64,000 nucleotides of DNA from Boswellia sacra (Eukaryota; Streptophyta; Magnoliopsida; Sapindales; Burseraceae): the NCBI GenBank assembly GCA_013180625.2, contig SNVD02002650.1:36077-100076 (forward strand), read 5' to 3'. Positions 1-10,360 of the stretch are shown piece after piece. Each line of letters starts with the position of its first letter. Position 1 is the stretch's first letter. The notes below the pieces were generated by a model. The model was not told where the DNA came from. It ran no database searches and saw only the letters and a list, made by a program, of their open reading frames with translations. The translations under genes were made by a program, and so were the position numbers.

Positions 1-593
1 TATCTGAGCTATTGTTGGATCAGGCGAATAGACGAATGCTTGCAATTTGTCAATTAACTCCCCTGCAGTTGAAGCTATAACCAGGATTTGCCTCGCCGAC
101 TGTGAGATGAAGTTTTTTTCTACTGCTTGATCAAGAAAAGACAACAAACCATCAAAAAAATTATTGACATTTAACAAACCAATGGGTTTCCGATGGATGT
201 TTAGCTGTGCCCAAGAGGTGATTTGAAATATCTCCTCTAATGTACCATAACCACCGGGCAAAGCTATAAATGCATCAGATTTAATGACCATATGTGCAAT
301 ACGCTCATGCATGCTAGAGACCTATAACTCTTCCCCCATTGTGTTGCCTACGATATCTCGCACAGCTAATGGTTTAGGGATAATGCCGAGAACTTTACTT
401 CCTCCCAAGGATGCAGCTGTCGACACACACCCCATTAACCCAAGACTACCCCCTCCATAAATCAATGAATACCCCTCGCAGCTAATGTCCTACCAAGATC
501 AAGAGCTGCTGTTGTAAACTCTCCATCTCTACCAAATTGCGATCCACAAAATACGCATATATTTTGGAATCGCCAAATTGGTGTTTTCTCCAT
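1..593 (-). pseudogene. LOG-like cytokinin riboside 5'-monophosphate phosphoribohydrolase, intronless broken copy (runs off the left edge)
   Basis: LOG enzymes release active cytokinin bases from their nucleotides. Reading leftward from the ATG at 593-591, the frame gives an FCGS box near the N-terminus, then (after a shift) a YGGGSLGLMG motif at about 470-430, and finally the signature PGGYGTLEE at about 263-235, which holds the catalytic and substrate residues. The copy is broken twice: a one-base frameshift near 480, just before the YGGGS box, and an in-frame TAG near 325 between EEL and VSSMHER. Plant LOG genes normally have several introns, but this copy is colinear over about 590 bp with none, so it looks like a retrocopy. 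It lies in the same orientation as, and downstream of, the Athila-like internal region. It is not expected to make enzyme. Family assignment is firm; retrocopy origin is inference. Confidence 0.87.
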
Positions 594-799
594 TTCTAAA
601 AGTGCTCTAAACTTGTGTAAGACAATTATACACGTTAGGTATTATGCGATTCAAGTACAAGACAGGTTATAAAATGACATTTGAAAATATACAGAATGGA
701 TATATACACACGTAAAACTCTCAAATTTGACACATGGGGACATAATTTCGGTGGGGGTTGCTCGATGTAGATTTATCGCCCCGAGATTTGAAAAAAATA

Positions 800-990
800 G
801 ATATGCTTTCGGTGGGGTTTGACAAAACCTCCACACTTGTGTACCATGTGAAGCATGAAAAATGGAGATATACTTTCGGTGGGGTTTGACAAAGCCTCCA
901 CATTTGTCTCCCACGTGAAGCATGAAAAGTAGAGATATACTTTCGGCGGAGGTTGACAAAACCTCCACACTTGTCTCCCACGTGTGCTTA
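800..990. repeat. 67-bp tandem repeat, about 2.8 copies
   Basis: The phrase TTTCGG followed by a GGTTTGACAAA-like stretch recurs at 807, 874 and 941, an exact 67-bp period. The units include a CACGTG-containing core and AAGCATGAAAA. A more diverged partial copy may precede it at about 735-800. Several overlapping short ORFs here are only products of the repeat. Confidence 0.85.
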
Positions 991-1220
991 TGTCATGGGA
1001 TAGTCATATGGTTTGTCAAAAAGAAAACTTGAAATTAAAAGAAACAAAATCAACAAACAACAATAACACAAAAACAACATTGATAATCAGATCAAACAAA
1101 ACAAGAAAAAAAAATAAAATAAAATTCGATAATAACAACACGCATTCAAATATACAAGTAGTTGTGATTGTGGCTCACATCTTCCTCTGGTTTTACGTCC
1201 AGTAACGGCTGAAACGCCTT

Positions 1221-1775
1221 CTATGAGTCGGGGATTTGCTTCCCATCCAGTTTTCTTATAAACTGGCAAACAGGGTCGTTTTTAGTCAGATTCCCTAGAC
1301 TATAACACTGCAATTCATCACGAAATTGTGTCCATAGATTAAGCAATTCACGCTGAACAAGTCCACAAGAATGTGACTCGAGAGTTAACAAAACATTATC
1401 CAGCGACTCATTACTCAAACCATTCTTAATAAATGAAAGTTTATCTTCTCTATTCCTGGACACAAAACCTAATGAACGACAAGTCTGGTTACAATTCCAT
1501 CTAGCACATTTATAACATACTTGTAACCTTTTCGCTCTTCGCCTCTTGGCGTAGTAGCTCTTTCCTAGACCAGGCATGTATTTTGCGAGATTAATATCAA
1601 GCTCACCGGACAATCTTACCTTGGCTTCGATAAGCCATCGGATATCCGCAGGCACATTTAGGAGCATCAACGCCCAAAGTCTAGTCATCCGCACTTTATA
1701 AATTTTATACACAGCATTTTGAGGAAATGAAGGGAAATATTTACGAAGGTTTGACAGAAAGATATCGGTATCCAT
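1221..1775 (-). CDS. Cys-rich basic ORF (184 aa) resembling carlavirus-type nucleic-acid-binding proteins
   Basis: This is an uninterrupted ORF; an upstream in-frame extension to 1805 begins at TTG, so I take the ATG at 1775. The central part has a Gly-Lys-Ser-Tyr-Tyr-Ala stretch, an Arg/Lys cluster (KRRRAKR), then CYKCARWNCNQTC, a possible zinc-binding group, followed by a helical C-terminal half. A basic cluster directly before a Cys cluster is the layout of the small RNA-binding proteins of carlaviruses and relatives (Pfam Carla_C4). That resemblance is my pattern recognition and was not searched. The spacing between Cys pairs is shorter than I expect for that family. The ORF lies downstream of gag-pro on the same strand of an Athila-like element, where such elements may carry extra ORFs. 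Alternatives are an element-specific ORF or a captured or endogenised viral sequence. The intact frame beside decayed neighbours is notable. Confidence 0.45.
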   Translation of the reverse strand: MDTDIFLSNLRKYFPSFPQNAVYKIYKVRMTRLWALMLLNVPADIRWLIEAKVRLSGELDINLAKYMPGLGKSYYAKRRRAKRLQVCYKCARWNCNQTCRSLGFVSRNREDKLSFIKNGLSNESLDNVLLTLESHSCGLVQRELLNLWTQFRDELQCYSLGNLTKNDPVCQFIRKLDGKQIPDS

Positions 1776-1804
1776 TAAAGACGAGAAAAGCAGAGCTATT
1801 ACCA

Positions 1805-1900
1805 ATAAGGCGATTGAGTTTGTTTTTCTCCAAGATATGCACGTTTCAAACCTTCGAGCAATGACTTCAGCTCCCGCTTGGATGTTTCCTCAAACTGTTG
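1805..1900 (-). pseudogene. Second copy of the pre-RT linker of an Athila-like pol
   Basis: The minus strand reads ELKSLLEGLKRAYLGE, the linker found between protease and reverse transcriptase in Athila-type polyproteins. The same linker is also present, diverged (ELKPLLDHLKHGFLGE), inside the main ORF at about 2500-2440. Two copies in one orientation point to recombination between related elements or a nested remnant. Upstream (1900-2080) the frame is low-complexity hydrophobic sequence from T-rich DNA and is not a real protein. Confidence 0.55.
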
Positions 1901-2217
1901 CACAAATAAATTCGAAGTAGGAATAATCAAATTAAACAAAAGGAAGGAAAAGAAAAGAGCATAAACGAAACTAAAGACACATAAAAGAGATAACAACACA
2001 ATAGCAAACAAAATCAAAAACAAATAAAAAAATATAAAAACAAATAAGACATATGGCAAAGAGAGATAAAACCTGATCAATTTAATGGCCTACAAAAGGA
2101 ATCTCCTCGAGACACAAAAATCGATCGTTATTACCTTATTTTATTTTTCTTTTCTTTTTTTTATTTATTTTGCAAAAACATTGGGTTGCCTCCCAATAAG
2201 CGCTTGGTTTAACGTCC

Positions 2218-4842
2218 TCAGCCCGACGTTGGTTCCATCATGGGAAGATCCAATCTCCACTTTGCTTCTCTAGTGGGCTTGGATCCTTTTTCCAATAAGA
2301 ATTGTTGCATGCATATGGCTGGGCCTTGGATATTAGCAATCGTCCACCCAATAGCTATTTTGTGATCTCTAAGTACTTGGACGAGTTTCTCTTCTTGTAG
2401 CGGTGTAAGGCCCATTTCTATTATAACTTGCAAAGAATCATTCTCACCCAAAAATCCATGCTTCAAATGATCTAGAAGAGGCTTAAGCTCCAAGGTAGGG
2501 GCTTTCATCACAGAAGAGAGAAGTTTCATATTAGATAAAGGAAATTGAATGCATGAAACATCATACTCATTTATGGTTATGGCTATGGTCTCATCTAAGC
2601 TTGCCACAGCTTCCTCCATTTCTTTGGACACTTGTATCAACCTTCTTGATTCCTTGGAATTTTCTGTCCCTATGTGCTCACTAAAAGCCACTTCCAATCC
2701 ATCCTTGCGAGTTAACTCAAAATGTTGTTGGGGCAAAGAATCAATAACATTAACTGCAAAAACAGAATGCAAGTCACTAGGGTACCTCATTGCCTCAAAA
2801 ATATTGAAACGATCACCTCGCCATCGAAATTCCATGGTGAGAGTGCCATCATGAACATCAATCTTAGTTCGAGCAATTTTCAAGAATGGTCTCCCCAAAA
2901 GAATTGGTGTTGGATTAGGAGATGTCTCATCCTCCATTTCAAGAACATAGAAGTCTGCTGGGAAAACCAATTGATTCACCTGCACAAGCACATCTTCCAC
3001 AACTCCCTTGGGATATGCCTTAGAACGATCAGCAAGTTGAATGGTAATACCAGTTTCCGCAAGAGGTCCAAGATTTAAAGAAGCATAAATAGAATATGGC
3101 ATGACATTTATAGATGCTCCTAAATCTAACATAGCTCTTTCAAACTTGGTTCTACCAATGGTGCATGGAATGGTAAACGTACCTGGATCTTTGCATTTCG
3201 GAGGAATTTTTCTTTGTAGTACAGCCGAAACATTTTCCCCCACACTTACTTTCTCATTTCCCTTCAACTTTCTCTTGTTGGTGCATAACTCCTTGAGAAA
3301 CTTTGCATAACGAGGTACTTGCTTTATAGCATCCAAAAGTGGTATATTTACCTCAATCTTGCGAAAAGTTTCCAAGATTTCCTGTTCTTGTTCCTCCTTT
3401 TTTGATTTTGCAAATCTGCTAGGAAAAGGTGGAGGAGTAACATATGAAGGAATATGGGTTTTAGGATTTACCTTAGAAGATGATGTTTTATTCATGGTGG
3501 GAGTGGTTTCATCCCCTTCATCAACTTGTGATTTCTTTGGTGGAATCTCTAATTGCTTTCCACTTCTCAAAGTTACAGCACTAGCATTTTCTCTTGGATT
3601 GATCATTGGCTGAGAAGGTAATTTTTCGGAGCTTTGACTCTCAAATTTGCTCATGTTAGTGGCCAATTGTCCCATTTGATTTTCCAGGTTTTGGATACTT
3701 GCCCTAGTTTCCTGCTGAAATTGCATTGTGTTAGTGGCAAGTGCTTTAACAATATCCTGGAGAGACGTACCTGAATTTTGTGGAGTTGGTTGTGGTGCTG
3801 GTTTTGGTATTGGTGGTGGTTGTGCTTGAAATGGTTGCTGCACCCTTGGTTGATTGAAACCTGGTGGTCGATTTGGTATGGCATTTGGGGCGATTGGTTG
3901 ACGATTCCCATATCTTAAATTAGGGTGATCTCTCCATCCAGCATTGTAAGTATTGGAGAAAGGGTCATACCTTTGCCTTGGTTGTCCTGGAAATCCACCC
4001 ATGGCATTGGCTTGTTCTGTATCTCCTTCTTGCAAAGTTGGACACATGTCGGTTGGATGGTCCATGGTAGAACATACTCCACATGCATAAGATTGCTGCA
4101 TATGTCCTACAGCCATTTTTTTTACAAGAGTGGTAAGTTCAGAAAGTTGATGTTCAATGTTTGAAGTACTTACCTCATTTACTCTCTTTGGTAGTTGTGG
4201 CTCAAATTGGCTGCTGAATTGTTGGAGTTCGCTGCCATGTCACTAATCAAACATCTTGCAACATTCGGTGTTTTATTAACTAGTGCTCCACCACTAGCAG
4301 CATCAATGATACTCCTTTCCATTGGTAAGAGACCCTCATAGAAATATTGAATTAGGAGTCCATCACTAATTTGGTGGTTTGGACAGCTAGCACATAACCT
4401 TTTAAATCTCTCCCAATATTCATGAAGTGATTCTCCATTGTGTTGTCGAATGCCACTAATATCTTTTCTAATGTTTATAGCTTTCGAAGTGGGAAAGTAT
4501 TTCTCTAAAAAGAGTTTACTTATCTCGTTCCACGTGGTGATGGTACCCGATGGTAGATAGTATAGCCAATCTTTTGCCGAATCTGCTAATGAGAATGGGA
4601 AAGCTCTCAATTTTATTTGCTCCTCAGACACGCCAGTTGGCTTCATAGTTGAGCATACCACATGAAATTCTCTGAGGTATTTGATAGGATCCTCTCCTGC
4701 AAAACCATGAAATGTAGGTAAGAGACGAATTAGTGCAGATTTAAGCTTAAATTCTACCTCAAGGTTGGGATTTATGCACAGCGGTTGTTGATCAATAATT
4801 GGAGCCGCTAACTCCTTAAGAGTCTAATTGTTTTACATCGCC
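2218..4842 (-). pseudogene. Athila-like gag-protease polyprotein, truncated at the start of RT
   Basis: Gag begins near 4842, where the usual N-terminal TLKELAAP phrase is preceded by in-frame stops. The capsid homology domain runs about 4700-4250 (FPFSLADSAKDWLYYLPSG, then YWERFKRLCASCP). A one-base shift near 4200 moves reading into the next frame, open from there to 2218. That frame has a knuckle CX2CX4HX4C (CGVCSTMDHPTDMC, about 4085-4045), a Pro/Gln-rich spacer, and an aspartic protease with AMLDLGASINVMPYSIY near 3140-3090; DLGA in place of DTGA is usual in Athila elements. It ends in the first residues of the RT region (GWTIANIQGP, then LPMMEPTSG). RT, RNase H and integrase are gone. 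The element cannot move by itself. Confidence 0.9.
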
Positions 4843-5094
4843 ATTACTTCCGATTCAGATTTGATTGAACTGCAAGAAGATGGAAGGGAAGTATGTCGTG
4901 CAAGGTCAAATTCTGGAGGTGGAGTTGAAATTTACCGATTTAGTCTTAAATTCGAGGATTGGAGAAACTCCTTAATTCGCTTAAGTCGCTGATCCGCTTC
5001 TCCCTCGAACATAAATGCCTAAACACAAAACAATCAGAAATAAAAATCTAGAATTAACAATAAAAACATAATAACAAATCGATCAGAAAATCAA
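4843..5094 (-). other. Leader between primer site and gag of the Athila-like element
   Basis: Non-coding leader with short decayed frames and no recognised protein. It sits where the packaging region of an LTR element is expected. Confidence 0.5.
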
Positions 5095-5112
5095 TCTCCG
5101 GCAACGGCGCCA
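5095..5112 (-). promoter_or_regulatory. Primer-binding site, tRNA-Asp type
   Basis: The minus strand reads TGGCGCCGTTGCCGG; the plus strand here (CCGGCAACGGCGCCA) equals the 3' end of plant tRNA-Asp. It lies a few bases inside the LTR end, which is the standard first-strand priming site of Athila elements and fixes element orientation and LTR boundary. Confidence 0.9.
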
Positions 5113-5118
5113 AAAACT

Positions 5119-6537
5119 TGATGCATTCGAAATTAGCAAGTATACTAGTCGCACAAGTAATAAAGTGATAAGTAAGATATCGTTCCCACGAGGATTGATT
5201 CTAATTGAATTTATTATTTTACAGTAAAAACAGAATAAACGGGGGATTTTTGTTGATTGATTAACTAGATGAAATATTAATGCAAGTAAAGAATAACACA
5301 ATGCTAACTTAATTAAAGTGAGAATTAATCACTGACGAAAATCTGGTTAAGGGATCATTCTCTGCCACAAGATATGGATTTGCGAATTAATCATAGAATT
5401 GTCATCCAATTACACCATTGAAATTATCAACCGTAGATAACAACAAGCTCTGTTATCCCAATCTTTCCTTACTTTGTTGTTAAATAAAACAGGCTCTTTA
5501 TTTAATCTCTATCCATTAAACAACCTAGAACAAGCTCTCTAAATTTAATTCAATGGATGCATTACGATAAGAAAGATAGGTTGATCTAAGCAATAAACAC
5601 ACAAGCTCGGATTATTTAACTTAGGTTGTATTCTCCAATTGCAATCTCTGATCACAATTTTGCTACTAAGGATTAGAAATTCAAAACAATTACGGATCAA
5701 GATTTCTAGTCTAGCAATAGACAACAACCAGATTATATTCAGTTGGCCATTCCAAATACAATCAGCAAGCAATCATAAGCATTAGATATGGGAAAATACA
5801 AGCAACTTCAATTAGAGAATTGGATAACAACTTCTTGCACAATCAACTCACAAAAACCATATCAGGGGCTTTGAAATCACCCTCAACCAATTCAGATTCA
5901 GTTACACATGTTTAAGAACGTGGTAAATACAATACAACATGGAGATATTCCAGAAAATGAAAGGGAAGGGAAAAACTTAGCAATTTTGATGTAAATCTAT
6001 TTGAATTGTAGTTCTTCCTCTTTCCAAGCTTTCTTTCTCCCTCAAGAACTCCAAGAAATGAAAGAAATCCAGAGTTGCAGCCACTACCACATTCTCCCCT
6101 CTTCAAGTTATCAAAATAAAACCCTAAAATCTGTTTATATACTCTGCTACAGTAACTTGCTGCAGTATCCCCGTATTTAATAACATACTATAGTGATATA
6201 TGGAATTACAAATATATACTTCTCATACCATTTTTATCATAACTTTTGGTACACTACATAAATTTGTGAACCGTAAATTTCTCCAGAAAATAGACTTCGA
6301 GAGCTTTTCAATGGTATATAGCATGTTATCCGGCTAATTGTACATCGATACAATCAACTCCGAGAAATTGGTTGATTAGCAGAGGTGAAAATGAAGGGTT
6401 TTACTCCATTTTTTTGCAAGTTGCTCCAAAACTCCTACAAACATCAAAACCACACAAAACCATAAAAATACCAAGGAATATAGCAAAGAAACATGGACAA
6501 ATTGATATGAAAGTAATACATAAATAGACACCTATCA
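5119..6537 (-). repeat. 5' LTR of the Athila-like element (about 1.42 kb)
   Basis: Read on the minus strand it starts TGATAGGTGTCTATTTATG at 6537 and ends GCATCA at 5119, with TGAT/ATCA inverted ends, directly before the primer site. Its first about 210 bp match the plus-strand LTR at 63785-64000, which independently supports the outer border. No matching 3' LTR lies to the left within the window. Confidence 0.85.
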
Positions 6538-7767
6538 CTTGTCAACCTTTGAACCCTTGCCCTCAAGTTGCAAACACAAGGTTTAAGCCACTAAGGGAAC
6601 AAGAAAGGTTGACAAGATAGGGAAAGTTAGATTTTATATATATATATAAGTATTTTGGAATACCTCTTTTTATATTTTAATTTAACATCCCACGTCGTTT
6701 GGGAATGATATGTGAGAAATGCTTAAATACCCTATGAACTTGTTTAGCTGTTGGAAGCCTTTTGAGTTACAAATCTCACAAGCAAAACTGTGACGGATTT
6801 TATGTCCAAAGCGGATAATATCCGATAGTGACCTAAGGTGGTGGGCCTCGCTCATATATGAGGCCCACCTCTTGAAGGTTTATAGGAACCACAAAATGTC
6901 ACACATAATACAAAGTGCCACATGCGAGCCAAGATGTGACAATTATTCTCCTTCAAGTGATCAAATCTTAGTTTATTGTACTATGATCATGGGGTCGTGT
7001 GTGTATAAAAATATATATATGAAGAAGCTAAAGTAGCCAGCCATCTCACTCCAATTCTTTTAATCAAGATTTCTTGAATTGTATTTACCAAATTCATTGA
7101 TGGACGGCCTGCAACATGCCTAGTAGGAATTGATAGATTGCATGAGCTTTGCATTGGCTTTACTTTTACCTATCTCGGATTTTTTTTTTAAGAAGAAGAT
7201 ATTTATTATTTGATAAGTGTAGAGATTGAAATGATAGTTGGGAGTTCGTTGGTTCGAAATCAATCAATTTTGTCAAATCCAATCTAACTGTAAATTGGAT
7301 TTTCATACTTTTAATCTAACCTAATCCAGATAAGAAATGACATTAAATTCGATTAAATCTGTTACATTAAAAACAAAAACTCAACCCATCCTATCTAACT
7401 CAAAAGATGTTATGATACTACATATGAGCATTAAGTAATATTATTGAAAAATAGATAATAAAAAAATTGAAAAATATGATGAGAAATAATAGTTAGATAA
7501 TGACTATCTTTATCAAATATAGAAAATAAATACTTTTCCCTAATTTTTGTTGGATTAAATCGATTTCAATTGGATTTCAAATCCAATTGTATTGGGTTTT
7601 AGAAAATTCAACTGATTCAATCTAGTTAAGTAATTGAAATTGGTAAAAATTGGATCAAATTGGTTAGTTTGTTTGGATTGAATTGGATGTTAAACACCTC
7701 AAATTATTTAAGAAAACAATTATTTATAGAATTTTTTTTAATTGGGTTATATTTGTTATTAGCATAA
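6538..7767. other. Intergenic; contains a fragment of a dispersed dicot repeat
   Basis: No gene seen. About 6680-6950 carries phrases (CCCACGTCGTTTGGGAATGA, then TTATGTCCAAAGCGGATAAT, then GGTGGGCC) that I recognise from a common repeat in dicot intergenic DNA, probably LTR-derived. The rest, about 7200-7760, is AT-rich with short degenerate ATTGGATT-like repetitions. Confidence 0.4.
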
Positions 7768-8303
7768 TGTCACGACCCGGCCAATTTACTTGTTAGAGTG
7801 GTCCAAATATGCCAGAGGCTTGGCCCAGCTTCTCGAAAGCCCAGGCCCAATCCCATCTTCTAGAATTCTCTAGCAAGATAAGCTTCTAGAATTATCTCTT
7901 GTATTTATCTAGATAATTTAGTAGATAATATTCTCTTGTACATATCTAGATAATGTAGTAGATAAGAATGAATCAGGACCATTAGATGCATTAGATCTTA
8001 GCCATTCATTTGAGAGGTGGTTCACTATATAAACCCCTCCAATGCTCATTTGTAAATCATCCACAAGAATCCACAAATCCACACAAATCTCAAGCATTGT
8101 AAAGAGTTCTCTAGTGTAATACAAAGCTCTTTTGCTTAGCAATTCTTGTCTTCATCTCTTCTCTTCTTTGCCTACAGGCTCTTCGGCTCAACGATCCGCT
8201 TCTCCTTGAGCGAGAAGACTAGCATCAAGGCTTACTTAGCAACTTTCGAGTCAAGTTGCCTAAGTGTCGTATGAGCGTGCTGCGCAAACCTCTAAGCTCG
8301 ACA
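7768..8303 (+). repeat. 5' LTR of the chromovirus
   Basis: Starts TGTCACGACC and ends CTCGACA directly before the primer site. It is closely similar to 11821-12359. The 3' copy has CTCGTGACA at its end, so this copy has lost two bases there. A TATA-like CTATATAAACC at about 8024-8035 is the likely Pol II promoter. Confidence 0.95.
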
Positions 8304-8305
8304 GT

Positions 8306-8317
8306 TGGTATCAGAGC
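8306..8317 (+). promoter_or_regulatory. Primer-binding site, initiator tRNA-Met type
   Basis: TGGTATCAGAGC three bases after the LTR end is the classic tRNA-iMet primer site of plant LTR retrotransposons. Confidence 0.92.
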
Positions 8318-8360
8318 ACAGTTCGAGCACAAGAGCATAGCATCCGACCTTGAAGTGACC

Positions 8361-9701
8361 ATGAAGAAGCAAGTTCGTGGACGAGAGGAGCAACCTCAAC
8401 CATGCCCACAAGAAAAACGAGGTAAGTCCAAAGCTCCACCCTCGGAGTTTTTAGAGCCTCGTGTTGCTAGCTTAGAGTAAGCTCTCTCAGGAATGGACAA
8501 TGCAATTGAAGGCCTCTCCGACCGTCTCGAAAGCCTAGAGACAGATTATGGAGATATCACCCAAGCAACAAAGTCCAACATCCATGAGTTAAGCAAAGCT
8601 TATGAAAAGGAGCTTCACAACATTACACGAGAGCTTGTGGGCTTGCGGACCTTTGTGGAGCACGAGTTACGAGCAATCCGTGAGGAAGTGGAGGAAACTC
8701 GCACGGAATGGGAAAAGCATCAATGTGACCATGCTAACCCGTCTTACACAAGTGGGTTAAGCACCATGCACGTGCCTACTCCTACCACATACAATGGCAC
8801 TCGCAACATTACGAAAGTTAAACATATCCAAGATGATGCTTTGAGGATCGGTATTGCACCCACATTCCTACGAGATGCAGCCCAATTATGGTGGCATCGT
8901 AAGCATGGCGACGCGGGCAAAGGCATCGTCTCCCTCCACACATGGGAGGACTTTAAGAGAGAACTTCAAAAGCACTTCTCTCCTAGCAATGCCGAGAATG
9001 AGGCAAGAGGTCGCCTCCGCCGATTGAAGCAAAGTGGCATGATTCGGGAGTACATCAAAGATTTCATAACTATTATCCTAGAGATCGAGGACATGTCCGA
9101 GAAGGATTCTCTCTTCTACTTCCTCGATGGACTAAAGGATTGGGCGAGGGTTGAGCTCGAAAGGCGCGGTGTGCAAAATCTTGATGACGCCATAGCCGTG
9201 GCCGAATCCCTTCTAGACTACACATCCCAATCTAAGGAGAGGAAGACCAACCAAGGAAAAGGTGGGGGAGAGCGGAATATCAAGAAGGACCATACTCGAA
9301 ATGAAGGTGGTGAACGTAAACCATCCGGGGGAGACAAGCGAGACACACCTAACAAAGGTAAGTCCGATGCCCCTAAACCTAAAAGTCAGTACTTCTTTTG
9401 TGATGGTCCTCATTGGGTAAGTGATTGCCCAAAGAGGAAAGTCCTCAATGCCTTAGCCGCTCAACATGAGAGCGTGGAAAATGAGGAGCCTCAAGCGGAG
9501 ATGGGTTCTCTCCGTACCATTGACGCACTTAACAGACCTACCCATGTTCAAAAGGGTCTAATGTATGTGAGCGCCACAATCAACGGCAAGGATTTGTGTG
9601 CGATGCTTGATACAGGAGCCACGCACAACTTCATCTCCATGAAAGAGGCTACACGGCTAGGCCTCAAATATACAGTGGAGGAGGCATCATCAAGGCGGTA
9701 A
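8361..9701 (+). pseudogene. Chromovirus gag-protease ORF with an internal stop
   Basis: The frame starts ATG at 8361 and is cut by TAA at 8478-8480, where a Gln codon is expected (LE*ALSGMDNAIEGL). It then stays open from 8493 to 9701. The capsid domain spans about 8870-9170 (AAQLWWHRKHGD, then WEDFKRELQKHFSP). The knuckle at about 9390-9435 reads YFFCDGPHWVSDC: the first zinc Cys is replaced by Tyr. The aspartic protease motif AMLDTGATHNFIS is at about 9600-9640. A one-base shift near 9680 moves the coding sequence into the next frame (GIIKAVNSPVKAILG). Gag would package RNA and the protease would cut the polyprotein; this copy cannot do so intact. Confidence 0.9.
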
Positions 9702-10360
9702 ACTCACCCGTCAAGGCAATATTGGGAGTATCCAAGGCAATGACGGTACAACTTGGCACATGGAACGGTAAGCTTGATTTTTCCATCGTCCCCATGGACG
9801 ACTTTCAAGTAGTGTTAGGCATAGAGTTCTTCGACCAAGTCCATGTTTTTCCCATACCAGCCTCTAACTCCCTTAGTATCCTCGACGGGAGTCAAGCATG
9901 CATGGTTACAGTGGAACGTGTAGCAAAGGTTAAGAACAAGATGCTATCTGCGCTACAGTTCAAACGGGGGATGAAGAAAGATCCAAGTTTCCTTGCCACT
10001 GTTCGAGAACTAAACGATGGTGAGGATGTTGCCATTACCGAGGACCCAATGCCAAGGCAAGTTCAAGCCATCCTTGAGAAATATAAGGATGTGATGCCTC
10101 AAGAGCTTCCAAAGAAGTTGCCTCCACGACGGGAAGTGGATCACCAAATCGAGTTAGAGCTCGGTACCAAGTCTCCAGCCATGGCACCCTACAGCATGGT
10201 GCCACCCGAACGTGCAGAGTTGAAGAAACAACTCCAAGACTCACTTGAGTACAAAGCGGGTAAAGCAAATGTTGTGGCCTACGCCTTAAGTCACAAGGCG
10301 GAACTCGCCACCTTGAGCATAAGTCATCCACAAAGTGTGCTCATCGACCGCATCAAATAA
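9680..10360 (+). pseudogene. Protease tail, RT start fused in frame to the RNase H end (deletion junction)
   Basis: The frame covers the protease C-terminus (FSIVPMDDFQVVLGIEFF), the pre-RT linker (QAILEKYKDVMPQELP) and the RT opening (PRREVDHQIELELG, then PPERAELKKQL). At about 10235-10245 it jumps to the tail of RNase H, EYKAGKANVVAYALSHKAEL, where VVADALSRK is usual. The whole catalytic RT including YxDD and nearly all RNase H are missing, roughly 1.3-1.6 kb by comparison with full chromoviruses. The fusion stays in frame to a stop at 10360. Confidence 0.9.

Larger units (their letters stand above)
1221..6537 (-). mobile_element. Ty3/gypsy LTR retrotransposon, Athila/Tat lineage, internally deleted; 3' LTR not in window
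   Basis: Order on the minus strand: 5' LTR, tRNA-Asp primer site, leader, gag with zinc knuckle, protease, first residues of RT, a junction near 2218 into a post-integrase-like segment (TTGGGAGGCAACCCAA near 2200-2185, recognised from regions after integrase in Athila elements), the linker copy, and the Cys-rich ORF. The left limit is uncertain: it may end near 1210 or extend past base 1 and include the 67-bp repeat and LOG copy. Confidence 0.8.

Noticed and set aside
1799..2080. Hydrophobic 93-codon ORF as a membrane protein
   Set aside because: It arises from T-rich low-complexity DNA; only its last about 30 codons resemble retroelement linker.
5912..6106. Short minus ORF in the Athila LTR
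   Set aside because: LTR sequence; no similarity seen and likely chance.
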